From NCBI RefSeq assembly GCF_020509005.1, contig NC_063020.1, positions 868,001 through 932,000 on the forward strand: a DNA stretch of 64,000 bases, in the 5' to 3' direction. How positions within the stretch are numbered: position 1 is the first letter of the stretch; each line of letters begins with the position of its first letter. The notes beneath the pieces were generated by a model. The model saw only the letters and a list, made by a program, of their open reading frames with translations. It did not search any database and was not told the DNA's origin. The stretch is from Fulvia fulva. Its lineage: Eukaryota > Ascomycota > Dothideomycetes > Mycosphaerellales > Mycosphaerellaceae. Positions 34,919 to 47,166 of this stretch are shown piece by piece. The position numbers and the translations under genes were made by a program.

Positions 34919-37900
34919 ATAGATATTTTATTAAGCTGTTGTAGTGCCCTTTGGCCTATATAGCTATGCTATCTTGTTTTCGTATATATAGAGGGGAAAC
35001 CGTGTTAGTAAAAACCCTTCCTCCTTCCCGCCTATCTTTTCCTCCTAGTTATTGTCTTAATTTTCCCTTATTAGGGGTACGCTAGTATTATAGGCCTGCC
35101 CTAATAACTACCCTATCTGCTACCCCCTAGCTTCCGCCTCTTGTCTATCTACTCCTCCGTCTCGCTAGCGAGGCTAAACTACTAGAGGTATCCCTACTAT
35201 AGTATCTACCGAGAGATTCGTCGAATGTTACCTTTGTCCCTAATAATTGACTTATAGTCTCTCCTTCCCGCTTAGTGCCTCCAATTTCCCCTACCTCTCG
35301 CCTACTACGGGCATCGTAGTAGTATATATTCTAGGTTTTGCGATAGGTAGCTATACTAGTAGGCTAGGCTATAGATGTCTAGTACGCGTCTTCTAAATAG
35401 GTAGGCCCTTAACCTAATATATTCGGACCTAATTTGGATCGCTATGCTTACCTCGGCCCTTATTAGGTCCCTATATAGCTAGTAATTGTGTCTCTAGAAG
35501 GCTCGGAGCGCTATCGGACCTATTGTCTTAGGGGGCTTCCTTTTCTAGTCCTACTCCTATAGGTAGCTCGCTATCTGTTCCGCTAGGCTTTAGGTCTTAG
35601 CCTTACTCCCGCCGGCCTAGCGAGTCCTACGCTCCTCCTCTTTTCGTACTAGCCATTCGGTGCTTATCTATATAGCCGTAAAGGTAGTAAGGTCATCCTC
35701 TTTTTAGCTTGTCCTATGTCCGGCCCCTTTCCGGTAGTAGCTTTCTATCTTATTCTTTGCCTCCTAGATCGTAGTTTATACTAGGTAACCTGTCGTCCTT
35801 ACCGCGTATTGAATTCTTATTCCCCGGATGTACTAGCCGATTAGTAGTGTTCCTGTCTCTATTTCTACCGTACTTATTAACGTTGTCTTATATACGCCTA
35901 GTACCCTACGTAGGTTGCCTACCTATGTCCTGTTTAGGGGTTGCTCTATCCGTTTCGGGATCGGCTTGCCTACGCCTCCTATTCCCTAAATCTGTACCCC
36001 GTATAGCATAGCTAGTCTAACGATCGCCTTATATATTACTCTTGCCTTGTCGAATGTTACTCTCTATATAGATACCGAAAGTCTCTTTATCGAGGCTTCG
36101 TTACCTTATACTCGACTCTAGGCTTTCTTAACCTATATATTCTAGCTTAGCTTCGGGTCGAGCTAGATCCCTAGTACTCGTAGCTCCGCTAATAGCTTAG
36201 TCTCGTAGCCTTAGATTCTTACCGCCGCCTTTATATTATAGTATATTCTTGCTTTACTAAAGTGTATAAGTTAGTACTTTTTAGGGGCAAACCGGGTACT
36301 ATACTTCTTTACCTACTCCTCGTATTTCTTATACCTATCTTTAAGGAGGCTATAGTTCTCTTCTGTCGAGTCTAACTAGGCTAGGATATTTATATCGTCT
36401 ACGAACCCCGATACTAAGGTTTACGGAGAGGTGAGTAGGGGGATTAGATTAGACATAAATATTAGAAATAGGATAGAGGAGAGAGTAGATCCTTAAGGTA
36501 TTCTAGCCTCTACCTTTACCGGGTCGGACTTATACCTTCCTATAACTAGATATGTCGTCCGTTCCTAGAGAAAGGAGTAGACGAACGTCGTTACCTACTA
36601 GGGGATACCTTTCTACTATAGGATATGTATTAGTCTTTAGTATAAGACGTTATCGAAGGCTCCTACGATATCGAGGGATAGTAAGGACGCCGCTCGGTTT
36701 CTACCGTAGTGCTAGAGGGTCTGAATTTACTCCGTAATTAGCTCTATTACTATTAGTGTCGATCGCTAGCTTCTTCCCCCTATCTATATTACTAGGAGTA
36801 CGTAGTTGTCCTCGGCTAGCTACGTAAGTCTCTAGGCTACTATCTTTTCTAGGACCTTCCCTATCGTGTTTAGAAGTACAATTAGTCTATACGACTTAGG
36901 CTAAGTATAGTCCTCCTTCTATAGCTTACGTAGTACTACTGTTATAGACTCTCTATACGGCTTCGGGTAATACCCTAGCCGTAGGCACGCGGTAAATAGG
37001 TTTACTAGGCTCGGCGCGATCTCTTCTCTATACTCTTTTAGTAGTATATTTAGTATCCTATCTAGGCCTAGGGCTTTTCGTCCTTTTAGCTTACTTATAA
37101 CTCCTATTACTATATTAGAGCTAACCGCCTAATCTATGTCTAGGGGTTCCGGGTATATACTCGGGTCGATATCCGTAAGGTCTACCTCTACTTACGTCGA
37201 AAAGAAATGGTCGGCTAATGCTTTTGCCTTGCCCCGGGGCGTAGCCTAGGCAATCCCTTCGCGGTCTACGATTAGGGGAGGGTAAGGGGTTTGCTACTCT
37301 TTAGGTAGTCGTACCTATTTAGTAAGTCTCTATATCTATTCCGGGTTTTCTATAACGAGCCCGATCGTCGCTCTCTAGTCCTATAGCTTGTCGCGTCTTA
37401 TCTATGCCTTCTTCTCTTATGTCGCGCGACAGTATTGCTCCTACGTCTCTTAGGTATGCTCCTTCGTCTACTGTCGCCTTGCCCTTCTAGCCTCCCTTAC
37501 CTTCGTAGAGTATTTAGGGGTCTAGAAGGCCTTCTACTACGTTAAGGGCCGGAGTAACGGCGTATATTGTTCCGCTACTTACTATATAACCGAGGTAATC
37601 TGTTCCGCTACTTGATCTAGCTAAGCTATCGTCTCGAGTTCTCTATACTATAGTAGGTTCGCTATTAGGAAGCCTCTTATATCGTCCTAGCGTGCCTTCT
37701 TCTAGTTACGGCGTAGTTCGCTTACTAGCTCCTCTATCGCCTTCACCCCTAGCGTCGTTTAGATAGGGATATAGTCTAAGGAGGCTTCTAGCGCGTAGTT
37801 CGGTCGGCATTAGACTAGTCTCTCTTCAAGTTCTCGTAATAGAAAGTATAGGTCGATCGTACTTACACTTATACGGGCCTTCTACGTCTCTGTTCCCTTT

Positions 37901-40035
37901 AGTATTACTAAGGCCATTCCGTAGCGTACGGTTATATCTAGTAGCTTTTCCCCTAGAAACGCGTACGGGGAGTGAATTCGAGTCCCTACCGTAGGTAGTA
38001 GAGGTTAAAGTCGCCGAGGAGTACTTGCTTTATATCTTAGCTTAGGGTCCGCTCTAGGTAGGCAAGGGTTCCTAGTTCCCTACTCGTCCGACTCCGCGGT
38101 AGCGGGTTATAAACGTTATAGATCTAGATAGGGCCTTGTGTCGTGTCGATCTAGATTAATGTTATGTCTCCTAGGTTGCCCTACTACGGTAGTATAACCT
38201 TCTACGACTTAAGGTCTATAGTCTTACTTACGTATATATATGTCCTCGGGATAACGCCTCGTTAGCCCGCGATTACGGTATAGTATCTCCGGTCATTATA
38301 AGTAGCTAGGAGTCCTTCGTAGGGGTTGACCTATAGTTCCTATACTACGATAACGTAGTGCCGTAGCGGGTCTAGCTCTTATAGAAAGTGGCGCTAGACC
38401 TTATCCTTACTTTTGTTTACGTTATACTATACGATAGTAATATCGTCGTATAGTATTATTCGTTATCCGTAAGGTCCATTTCCGTACTAACCTACTATAT
38501 CTCCTAAGCCTATATCTCGCTGTCCGGCTAGCCCTAGGGCCGCTAGGGCGCCCTAAAGATTCGCATTTAGCCTAGTTCGTTAGCGGCCTAGTTAAGGTGT
38601 CGAGGCCTACCGGGAGGTAGATACATTTACGGTTAGGTTCCCTTGTTCGTCTCTTCTGCCCTCTTCCTTTTGCTCGGTTCGAAGCCCTTATATACGGTAG
38701 GTCCCTCCTACTACCGTTAGGGGTACCTAGCTAGTATAGAAATCCTTACTTGTCTCGCTCGTTCTTATGCTACTATTCTAGTTAGGTATTGGCTTGAATA
38801 CGCTAGGTGCCTTCTACCGTAGTATATATACCTGCTCTCCTTTTTTAGGCATTCCCTTCCCTAGTATAGGCCTACGTAGTAAGGACACCTTAGGGTCTTC
38901 TCCCCGTATTTTAGGGCTATATGACCGTACTGTTAGCATTAGAAGCATTATAGTACTCTATAGCTACTCTAATAGATCTCCGTGTCTATTCTCTCGTAGT
39001 TCTAGAATAGCCTATTATCTAGTATCTAGTTAGCTTGTTCCGCTATCTCTACCTAGATAATAAGCGATAAGTATGTCTTTTCTCGGTCTACTATCTTATA
39101 TAGCTATACCGCCTTCGTTAGTCGTACTCCTAGGGAGGTATTCTAGTTCTATACTTAGAGGTAGGGAAGGTCTTCGACCTTAAATGTCCTAGGGACCCCG
39201 TAGGCGATAACGGTATACTGTTAGTAGGAGACTCGTACCGACTTCGCGACTTTAGTAGTCCACTCCTTATAGGTCTCTAACTTTCGTCTATTAGACTCTT
39301 ATACGGTAAAGAGTCTTACTACGCCTATTGCCTCTACCCTCGCTCTAACTACCTCCTTTTAGCCGATTCTATCGACAATCTCCTTACTTATTAGGGCTAC
39401 GATTTCTTGTTTTTCCGCCGGATTAGTAATATATAGGCGTACCGCCTTGCTTGCCTTCGGAGGGGGTTGATTCTTACCTACTACTACTATTGCCTATATA
39501 GTTAGTCTCTAGGCTACCTTCTGTGTTACTTGTTAGATTGTTTTCGGAATTTAGTATAATAGCGCTTTTAGCGCTCCTAGTAGCTATGCTATAGTATTCT
39601 TATATATCCGGGCTAGGTGTTCGCTATCCCCTAGTAAGTCTTCCGCCTCCGTATATAGGGTTGTCTACGCTATATTATTTGTCGTTAGCCTCTACTTTCT
39701 ATATAGTAGGCCTTAGCTTATGTCCTAGGTTTTTCCTTAGTCTGTTCCCCGGTTTAACTCTTAGTATAGAGTATTCGTAAGGCTATAGCTCTCGTTAGTT
39801 ACTATCCTTCGCTACTATTCGGGGTCGCGCTTCCTAATTAGGTAGTTGTCCTCCGTAACTCCGTAACTCTAGGGTCTGCCTTTAGGGGAACGGAACCTTA
39901 GTTTTAGGGTTCTTTGTACTACGATTACGCCGCCGCTAGCGTAGGCGGGTCGCTACTGCTTAAGTAGATTGCTCGCCTTAATAAGGGCTGTCGAATAAAT
40001 AGTCCTCGTCCGCTATAGGTATCACCTTTACTCTC
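34919..40035 (-). mobile_element. RIPed Tad1-like LINE, copy H
   Basis: Minus-strand LINE with the 3' end at left, flanked by a 15-bp duplication. The tail is a short ATAG-type repeat. The F-V-D-D box of RT is near 36393-36405, the endonuclease at about 37.7-38.4 kb, the ORF1 zinc-knuckle region near 38.9 kb and the ORF1 N-terminal leucine motif near 39.6 kb. It is a different family from E1-E3, but the last 40 bases at left resemble the 3' end of the unmutated LINE (a GGGCACTACAAC box). At 5117 bp it looks full length. All frames are broken by RIP stops. Confidence 0.88.
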
Positions 40036-40050
40036 CTACCCGGTTTATAG
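40036..40050. repeat. Target site duplication of LINE H, right copy
   Basis: CTACCCGGTTTATAG, identical to 34904-34918. Confidence 0.9.
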
Positions 40051-42361
40051 TATACTAGTATACCCGCCTTACTAAACGCTGCTTTTAACGCCTCGAATAC
40101 CCTCTAGTAATCATTAGTCTAGTTGATTCTACGGTTCTTATAATTACTAGGCCTATCTAACTTCGTTAGGTTAGTCAATAGGGATGTAATACGAGAGAAG
40201 GCCTTAATAAACCTACGGTAGAAGTTCGCGAATCCTAGGAAGGCTTAGATATCCTTAAGATTAGTTAGTGCTTCCTAGGTCTATATATATTCCAATTTCT
40301 CCGGGTCTATCTCGATACCCTAGGGTATAATAATAAGGCCTAGATATTTTATACGTTCCTAGTAGAACTCGGACTTATCGATGTTAATAGTAAGCCCGGT
40401 ATCTCGTAGCTTAATTAACACCTTTTATATATATTCGACGTGTTCCTCTAGAGTGTCGCTAAAGATAAGGACGTTATCTAGATATACTAACACAAAGTTA
40501 TCTAGATATTCCTTTAGAACCTTATTAATATATAACTAAAAGGTTACGGGTCCGTTATAGAGGCCGAACGGCAATACGAGGCATTCGTATATACCGTAGC
40601 GTATTATAAAAGCTATTAGCTACTCGTGCCCTTCCGCAATACGTAACTTATTAAAGGCTACTATAATATCTAGTTTTGTAAAGTACTTCTTTCCGTATAT
40701 ACGGTTAAGCGTTTCCTATATTAATAGAATATGATAGCGGTTCTTAATAGTAATAGCGTTTAGCCTACGGTAGTTAATATATACTCGTAGCCCTCCTCTA
40801 GGCTTTCTTACTACTAATACCGGTACCGGTGACTAGCTTATTTTCTAACTAGCCTTACGTACCTTACCTTCTAAAGTCTATTCGAGTAACTATTTCTTAA
40901 CGGCTTCATTCTCCTTTTTAGCTAGTCCGTATAGCTTTCGGTATAGCGGTTCTTAAGGTCTACCGGATTTAATATAAATCTCGTAGTCGATACCTAGTCG
41001 GTAAGGTAGGAGTCCCTCGTAGTCCTTTACTAAGAAAGTATCTACAATATTATAGTATATAGGCGGGAGCTTCTCTTTAGGATTGTAGTTAAACTGCTTA
41101 TTTAAGAACTAATCTAGGTCATTAGCTACTATCGCGCTTAGTTTAAGGCTATTATCGTTATTATTGTTATCCTCGCGCCCCGTAGGTATAATATAGAAGT
41201 ACTCGGCCCTAGGCCGGTACGCGTATATCTCCTATACGCGCTACGAGACTTCCTAGCAATCTACCTCTTTATCTACCTCTAGAGCGGATATATCTAGCTC
41301 CGCCCCTCCGGCTATAAATCCTACTAATTCGCTAGTAAAGGGCTTTAGTCTATATTTCGTTCTACCGATATAGTTTAGAGATTATACTATTATCGATGTC
41401 TTATTATATAGATAGTAATCGAAGTAGTAGTTAGATCTAAACGCCACCTCGCTAGTTTCCTAGAAGATGTTCGGGTTATACGCGGAGAGCTACGGTAGTC
41501 TAAAGCCGATATCGTATTTAAGGTTAGTAACGTAGTATAGTATTTACTCGTAATAACCGCCGATAACTACGTCTATAAGGGCTATATATATAATCTAACG
41601 CGCTATAGCCGATCTATCTCCTAGTATTAATTGTTTGTTCTTTATTAAAGGGATTAAGGGGGTTATATATTTACGTATAAATTCCTAATTAAGAAAGAGA
41701 GAGGTAGAGGTAGAATCTATAAGGCCGCGAGCCTTTTTATGTTATATTATTACGGGTAATACTATATAAGGGTATATAGCTAGTTGTTATTTATCTAGTA
41801 TATATACCGATATCTTAAGCTCCTTACTATAGTCCGTCTCTTATATTCTCTATCTCTTAATCTTATGCTCTTTCTGTCTTAGAAAGTTCGGTTACTAACC
41901 GCTATCTACTACGCTTAGATAGCGGTCGTACTATTTCCCTATTACTATAGGTCGGTAGTAAGGGAGCTAAGGTTCGGGTTAGCGTTCGCGTTATTTCGTA
42001 GACGTAGAGAGCGGTAGTCGCCGTCGTAACTATATATTAGGTATTCGGGGTTCGTTAATACGTACGAGCCTATACGGTAGCGGTAGTACTTACCCTACTT
42101 CTTAAGGTCCTTACGCTACTCACGGTTTAATAAAGGTAGGTTCTATAAGTAAACCGGTAGGTCCTCCTTCTTCTTCGTACCTACGTATTATAGTAGTCGC
42201 TAGACGATTATAGCGGTCGTACTAGTAGCTACGGCGCCTACGGTATTACTACCGCTCTATACGCCGTTATTATTCGAATTAGGGTTACTATATAGGCGCT
42301 CCTTCTATAGATATAGTTAGTCGGTCTCGTAGAAGCTCTTATCTAATACCGTATATTCCTT

Positions 42362-42366
42362 AATAA
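42362..42366. repeat. Target site duplication of the open gypsy, left copy
   Basis: AATAA directly before the left LTR; the same five bases follow the right LTR at 49589-49593. The insertion lies in the RIPed gag of copy D. Confidence 0.9.
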
Positions 42367-42550
42367 TGTAAGGGCGCGCGTACCATAGGGTCCGAATGAG
42401 ATAGTTGTTGTTCTACGAAGCTACGAAAGAGGAGCGCGAGGCGCGGCGAAGTTATAAAGTAAAGCCAAGCCGCGCTAACCCGATGCAGAAGGTCCGCGGT
42501 TCAGCCGGGCCGACGCAGCTACAGTGAGGGGTCGCGGGCTGCCCGTGACA
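42367..42550 (-). repeat. 3' LTR of the intact gypsy (left)
   Basis: 184 bp, TGTAAGGGCG to CCGTGACA. Differs from 49405-49588 at one position (T at 42409, G at 49447). The last 25 or so codons of pol and its stop lie inside this LTR. Confidence 0.97.
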
Positions 42551-45500
42551 GTACCCCCCCTCCCAAAACACGCCTCAGTCCTCTGAGCGTTATTCACCTT
42601 GTGAGGCCACTTGCCTGTCGAGCTCCATAATCGCGCGAACGCCGAATCATCCTCTAGTGCCCTGTCGTCATCCGATAACATCGCATTCGCTCTATCAAGA
42701 CTATCCTCGACCGGCTTCCTTCGAGAAACATGTTGCCTAGTTAGCTGGCTTGCCCCAGATCTAAGTCTGTCTTCGGCTCGCACTCGCGTATGATCCTTAT
42801 GACCAAAGTTGGGTATCATTGCAGGCTCTGTAGGCTCCACTCGAGTATCGAATATGTGCGGAGCAGATTCTATTAGAGGCAAGGCTCGAGGCGACTCATT
42901 CGTGACGGTGTCTTTCGGAATGACCCTGATCGAGTTGAGCCCGAGTATCTCAGTGGCTGGTAGGGACCAGTCAGATGGAGCTGCGAAGCCTACAGGCGTA
43001 GACAACTCCGGCCGGTTATGGTGAAAGTCTGCAACAGCGGCGGCTGCGTGTTCAAGCATGTCCTCTGCAGGTTGCCAGGTCTCACCATCCTCTTCGTTCT
43101 GATATCCAGCCCATTTCACCTTGTACCATGTATCTACTTTGCGCTTGTGCCCCTTCTTCACCTTGCCTGCCCGCTTACGGGTGTACATGTCAAGGATCTT
43201 TTCCACCTCGTACATGTGCGTAGGTGCTGCCACTACATCGGCTGCTGCATCAGCCTCGGTGGTGTCAGGTTCGATAGTTATCGGTGGTGGCGGCGCCAGA
43301 TGCTGCCCTTCAAGTGGTGGGAAATCGGGGTGGTCGGCTCGTTGTAGTAGTGAGGTGTGGAAGCAGTTATCAAGTCCTACTAGAGCGTCTGATAGTTTCA
43401 GTCGATAAGAGAGTCTGGCCGGCATAACTTCCGTGATCTGGTAAGGGCCGGCATATCTCCTGTCCAGCTTCTTAGATGGTCGAGTCGTGCGGATGTTCTT
43501 GGTGCTAAGATACACCCAATCACCCACCTTGTAGTCTGGAGGAATGCTTCGGTGGCGGTTTGCTGCCTCTGCTTGGAGAGCTTGTGACATTCGCATATTC
43601 TCTTGAAGGTGTTTGTGAAGCTCGCAAATTCGACGCACAAAGGTTTCTGCTGATCGCGCGTCCAGTCGCTGGAGAGTGGTCAGTCCTCCCTCCTTTCCAG
43701 CGTTCAGGTCAACTCGCTCTATGAACTCAGGGTTGTATCCTAAGGTGGCGTAGAACGGCGACACACCAGTAGTCTCAGACAGGTGATTGTTGATCGCGAA
43801 CTGAGCAAGGCACAGCCATTCTGCCCAGTCATCCTGTGCCTCGTTGGTGAACATGCGGAGATACTGTTCCATCGCCTGGTTAGTGCGTTCTGACTGTCCA
43901 TCAGTTTCTGGGTGATACGAAGAACTCAGCTTGCGATTTGTGCGGAGCATCTTGCAGAGTTTTTTCCAGAAGGTAGCAACCCACTGCTTGCCACGGTCTG
44001 ATGTAATGGTGTCAGGAAACCCGCGCCGACAGAACACATGTTTGAGGAAAAGCCTTGCCGTATTCTGTGCTGTCATTGCGCCAATAGGGATCAGCTCGAC
44101 TTCCTTAGTGAGCCTGTCAGTGACGGTCATAATGTTGTTGTAGACCATGCCGTCAAGAGTGCTGTCTGGGAGTCCGACAACGAAGTCGACTGCAATGTGT
44201 TTCCAAGGCCGATCTGGAACAGGAAGTGGCTGTAGTAATCCTAGTGGCTGGGAGTGCAGAGATTTTGTTGTACGGCAGGTGCGGCAATTCGCGGTGTATC
44301 TGCGCACGGATCTCGCTAATCCAGGCCAGTAGAATTCACGTGCTACGAGTTCATAAGTGCGAGCTCGTCCTGGATGGCCTGCTGCTGGAGCGTCATGGTT
44401 TATCTTGATTATCCTGGTCTGTAAAGCTTGGTCATTTGGTACCCATAAGCTCCAGCCGTCGTATTGGTTTCGAACATATAGCAGGTCGCCATCCACTTTG
44501 CAGTGTGCTGGGTGAATCTTCGCTCTCTGTAGCAGTGTAGGAGTGCGGTCTTTCTGCAGGTCCTTAATCGCGGTCTTGAGCTCGTTATCGGTTACGTACG
44601 CCGTCGACATTCGATACTCGAGTTCGGCTTCCCGCTGACTTTCACGCGTCGCCGGTTGTTCAGTAGGCGCATCTCGTTCTGTAGGCATAAACTCTTCAGC
44701 TTCAGGGTTTAGCGGTACTGGTTCCTCTTCTTCCGGCGCATCTTCTACTGTTGCCTGTAGTGAGGCGATCTTAAGGAATCGCTTAGGAGGCAGCAATGTC
44801 TGATGCTGATGCTGGTTCCGAGGGTCGTCCACCCCCTGCGGAAGGTCCTGGCTGCGTCTCGTCAGGCTGTCTGGCTTTGTACCTTGAAGTCCTGGACGGT
44901 ATATTATCTTGAAGTTGAACTGTGACAAGAACTCAGCCCAACGCGCTTGTCGCCGATTTAGCTGCTTTGTCGTCATGAAGTATTCCAGGTTCTTGTGGTC
45001 GGTGTAAATCTTGACTGGCTGTGAGTCCTCATCATCTGCCTCGCAGGCGAGCTCGGGTCTCCATTCCTCAAAAGCCTTGATGATGGCTAACAGTTCCTTA
45101 TCATAGATTTCATAATTGCACTCCTGTGGACTCAACTTCTTCGAGTAGAAGGCCACAGGATGTAGCACACCATTCTCGTCATACTGCGAAAGCACGCCGG
45201 CGTTCACAAAATCTGAAGAATCTGTCTCTATTACTGTTTCCCTGCCTGGCACGTAATGTGCGAGCATGCCGGCTTTGCTGAACGCAGCTTTCAAATTGTC
45301 AAAGGCTCGTTGGCAATCTAGTGACCATTGAATCCTTCTGTTCTTGTGATTGCTTGGTCCGTCCGACTTGGTCAGGTTTGTGAGAGGAGCAGCTATGCGC
45401 GAAAATGCTTCGATGAATCGCCTGTAGAAGTTGGCAAATCCAAGGAAGGCCTGGACATCCTTCAGGTTCTCAGGAGCTTCCCATGTCTGAATACATTCGA

Positions 45501-47166
45501 GTTTCTCGGGGTCCATCTCGATGCCGTCAGGGGTTATGATTAGCCCAAGATACTTCACCTTCTGTTGGTGGAATTCGCTTTTGTCGATGTCCACTGTAAG
45601 TCCTGCATCGCGTAGCTTGGTGAGAACCTTCCGCACGTGTTCAATGTGCTCCTCCAAGGTGTCACTGAAGATAAGTACGTCATCCAGGTAGGCCGACACA
45701 AAGTCGTCTAGGTGTTCTTGCAAGACCTTGTTGATGTATGATTGGAACGATGCTGGTCCGTTGCACAAGCCGAATGGCAACACTAGACACTCGTAGATGC
45801 CGTATCGTGTCGCAAACGCTGTCAACCACTCGTGCCCTTCAGCTATCCGTAACTTGTTGAAGGCTGCTACAATGTCCAGCTTTGTGAAGTACTTCTTGCC
45901 GTGCATGCGGTTGAGCGTCTCTTGTATCAAGGGAATCGGATACCGGTTCTTGATAGTGATCGCATTCAATCCTCTGTAGTCGATACAAACACGCAGCCCA
46001 CCTCCAGGCTTACGTACCACTAGCACTGGTGCAGGAGACTGGTTCGTCTTTTGCCCTGCTTTCCGCACCTTCCCTTCAGATGTTTGCTCGTCTAGCCATT
46101 TTTTAACTGCCTCGTTCTCCTTCTCAGCTAGGCCGTAGGGCTTGCGGTATGGTGGCTCTTGTGGACCATCAGGCTTAATGTGAATCTCATGATCTACGCC
46201 TAGTCGGTGAGGTGGGAGTCCTTCATGATCCTTAGCTGAGAAAGCGTCCGCAATATCGTGGTACATTGGCGGCAACTTCTCCTTCGGGTTGTGATTGAAC
46301 TGCTTGTTCAAGAATTGGTCCAGATCATCAGCAGCCATTGCACTCAGCTTAAGCTCTCCGCCGTCGCTCTCACGCCTAGTGGGCATGATGTAGAAGCACT
46401 CAGCCCCAGGCCGGTGCGCGTACATCCCCCACGCGCGTTGAGAAACGCCCTGGCAGTCCACTTCTTCATCGTCTATGTCTTCCAGGTCATATGATGAGGC
46501 ATTCAGCTCTGCTCCTCCTGCTGTGAAGCTCGCTACATCTCCAGTGAAGGGCTCTGGTCCGTACCGTACTGGTGCCTGCTTCTTCTTCTCGCGGTGGTTC
46601 AGGGATTGCACTGTTGTCGGTGTCTTATTCTGTAGACAGTGACCAAAGCAGTAATCCGACCTGAATGCCACCTCGCCTGTCTCCCAGAAGATGTTTGGGT
46701 TGTGCGCTGTAAGCCACGGCAGGCCAAAGACGATGTCGTATTCGAGGTCGGTGACGTAGCATAACATTTGCTCGTGATGATCGCCTATGACTACGTCTAC
46801 AGGGGCCGCGTGTGTAATCTGCCGCGCAGTGGCCGTTCCATCTCCCAGTGTTAGTCGTCGGCTTTGCGTCAAAGGGATCAGGGGTATTGTGTATTTGCGT
46901 GTGAATTTCCAGTCAAGAAAGAGAGAGGTGGAAGCAGAATCTACAAGGCCTCGAGCCTTTCTCTGTTGTATCATTACGGGTAACACTATGTGAGGGTACA
47001 CAGCTGGCTGTTGCTTATCCAGTGCGCATGCCGATATCTTAAGCTCCTCACTATAGTCTGTTACCGTCTCTTGCGTTCCGTGTCTCTCAATCTCATGCTC
47101 TTTCTGTCCTAGGAAGTTCGGGTGACCGCTGTCTACCACGCTTAGGCAGCGGTCGTGCCATTTCCC
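42475..47166 (-). CDS. pol: Pol polyprotein: protease, RT, RNase H, integrase, chromodomain
   Basis: Expressed as Gag-Pol by -1 frameshift at 47160-47166; the open frame itself extends back to 47271 (1598 codons, residue numbers from there). Aspartic protease has DSA at 111-113 (Ala where Gly is usual). RT has YLDD at 528-531. RNase H has Asp at 684 and YTDH at 757-760. Integrase has an H-H-C-C finger (His959, His966, Cys996, Cys999) and catalytic Asp1029, Asp1092 and Glu1128, the last two 35 residues apart. A chromodomain spans about 1354-1420 with a basic insert, followed by a 170-residue tail of unknown role. The final 25 residues are encoded by the 3' LTR and the stop is at 42475. No internal stop or frame break. 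Chromodomains of this group bind methylated histone H3 and direct integration to heterochromatin (family knowledge). Confidence 0.96.
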   Translation of the reverse strand, partial: GKWHDRCLSVVDSGHPNFLGQKEHEIERHGTQETVTDYSEELKISACALDKQQPAVYPHIVLPVMIQQRKARGLVDSASTSLFLDWKFTRKYTIPLIPLTQSRRLTLGDGTATARQITHAAPVDVVIGDHHEQMLCYVTDLEYDIVFGLPWLTAHNPNIFWETGEVAFRSDYCFGHCLQNKTPTTVQSLNHREKKKQAPVRYGPEPFTGDVASFTAGGAELNASSYDLEDIDDEEVDCQGVSQRAWGMYAHRPGAECFYIMPTRRESDGGELKLSAMAADDLDQFLNKQFNHNPKEKLPPMYHDIADAFSAKDHEGLPPHRLGVDHEIHIKPDGPQEPPYRKPYGLAEKENEAVKKWLDEQTSEGKVRKAGQKTNQSPAPVLVVRKPGGGLRVCIDYRGLNAITIKNRYPIPLIQETLNRMHGKKYFTKLDIVAAFNKLRIAEGHEWLTAFATRYGIYECLVLPFGLCNGPASFQSYINKVLQEHLDDFVSAYLDDVLIFSDTLEEHIEHVRKVLTKLRDAGLTVDIDKSEFHQQKVKYLGLIITPDGIEMDPEKLECIQTWEAPENLKDVQAFLGFANFYRRFIEAFSRIAAPLTNLTKSDGPSNHKNRRIQWSLDCQRAFDNLKAAFSKAGMLAHYVPGRETVIETDSSDFVNAGVLSQYDENGVLHPVAFYSKKLSPQECNYEIYDKELLAIIKAFEEWRPELACEADDEDSQPVKIYTDHKNLEYFMTTKQLNRRQARWAEFLSQFNFKIIYRPGLQGTKPDSLTRRSQDLPQGVDDPRNQHQHQTLLPPKRFLKIASLQATVEDAPEEEEPVPLNPEAEEFMPTERDAPTEQPATRESQREAELEYRMSTAYVTDNELKTAIKDLQKDRTPTLLQRAKIHPAHCKVDGDLLYVRNQYDGWSLWVPNDQALQTRIIKINHDAPAAGHPGRARTYELVAREFYWPGLARSVRRYTANCRTCRTTKSLHSQPLGLLQPLPVPDRPWKHIAVDFVVGLPDSTLDGMVYNNIMTVTDRLTKEVELIPIGAMTAQNTARLFLKHVFCRRGFPDTITSDRGKQWVATFWKKLCKMLRTNRKLSSSYHPETDGQSERTNQAMEQYLRMFTNEAQDDWAEWLCLAQFAINNHLSETTGVSPFYATLGYNPEFIERVDLNAGKEGGLTTLQRLDARSAETFVRRICELHKHLQENMRMSQALQAEAANRHRSIPPDYKVGDWVYLSTKNIRTTRPSKKLDRRYAGPYQITEVMPARLSYRLKLSDALVGLDNCFHTSLLQRADHPDFPPLEGQHLAPPPPITIEPDTTEADAAADVVAAPTHMYEVEKILDMYTRKRAGKVKKGHKRKVDTWYKVKWAGYQNEEDGETWQPAEDMLEHAAAAVADFHHNRPELSTPVGFAAPSDWSLPATEILGLNSIRVIPKDTVTNESPRALPLIESAPHIFDTRVEPTEPAMIPNFGHKDHTRVRAEDRLRSGASQLTRQHVSRRKPVEDSLDRANAMLSDDDRALEDDSAFARLWSSTGKWPHKVNNAQRTEACFGRGGTVTGSPRPLTVAASARLNRGPSASG
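42551..42569 (-). promoter_or_regulatory. Polypurine tract of the intact gypsy
   Basis: On the minus strand GTTTTGGGAGGGGGGGTAC lies directly upstream of the 3' LTR, the normal position for the primer of plus-strand DNA synthesis. The same site in copy B is altered only by RIP-type or single-base changes. Confidence 0.85.
47124..47166 (-). promoter_or_regulatory. -1 ribosomal frameshift signal between gag and pol
   Basis: The minus strand carries the slippery heptamer G GGA AAT in the gag frame (plus strand ATTTCCC, 47160-47166). A 5-nt spacer (47155-47159) follows, then a perfect 8-bp stem GACCGCTG/CAGCGGTC (47147-47154 with 47124-47131) around a 15-nt loop. The gag TAA (47142-47144) lies in the loop. 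After the slip the frame reads on into the protease. The heptamer also survives in RIPed copies B, C and D. Confidence 0.88.
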
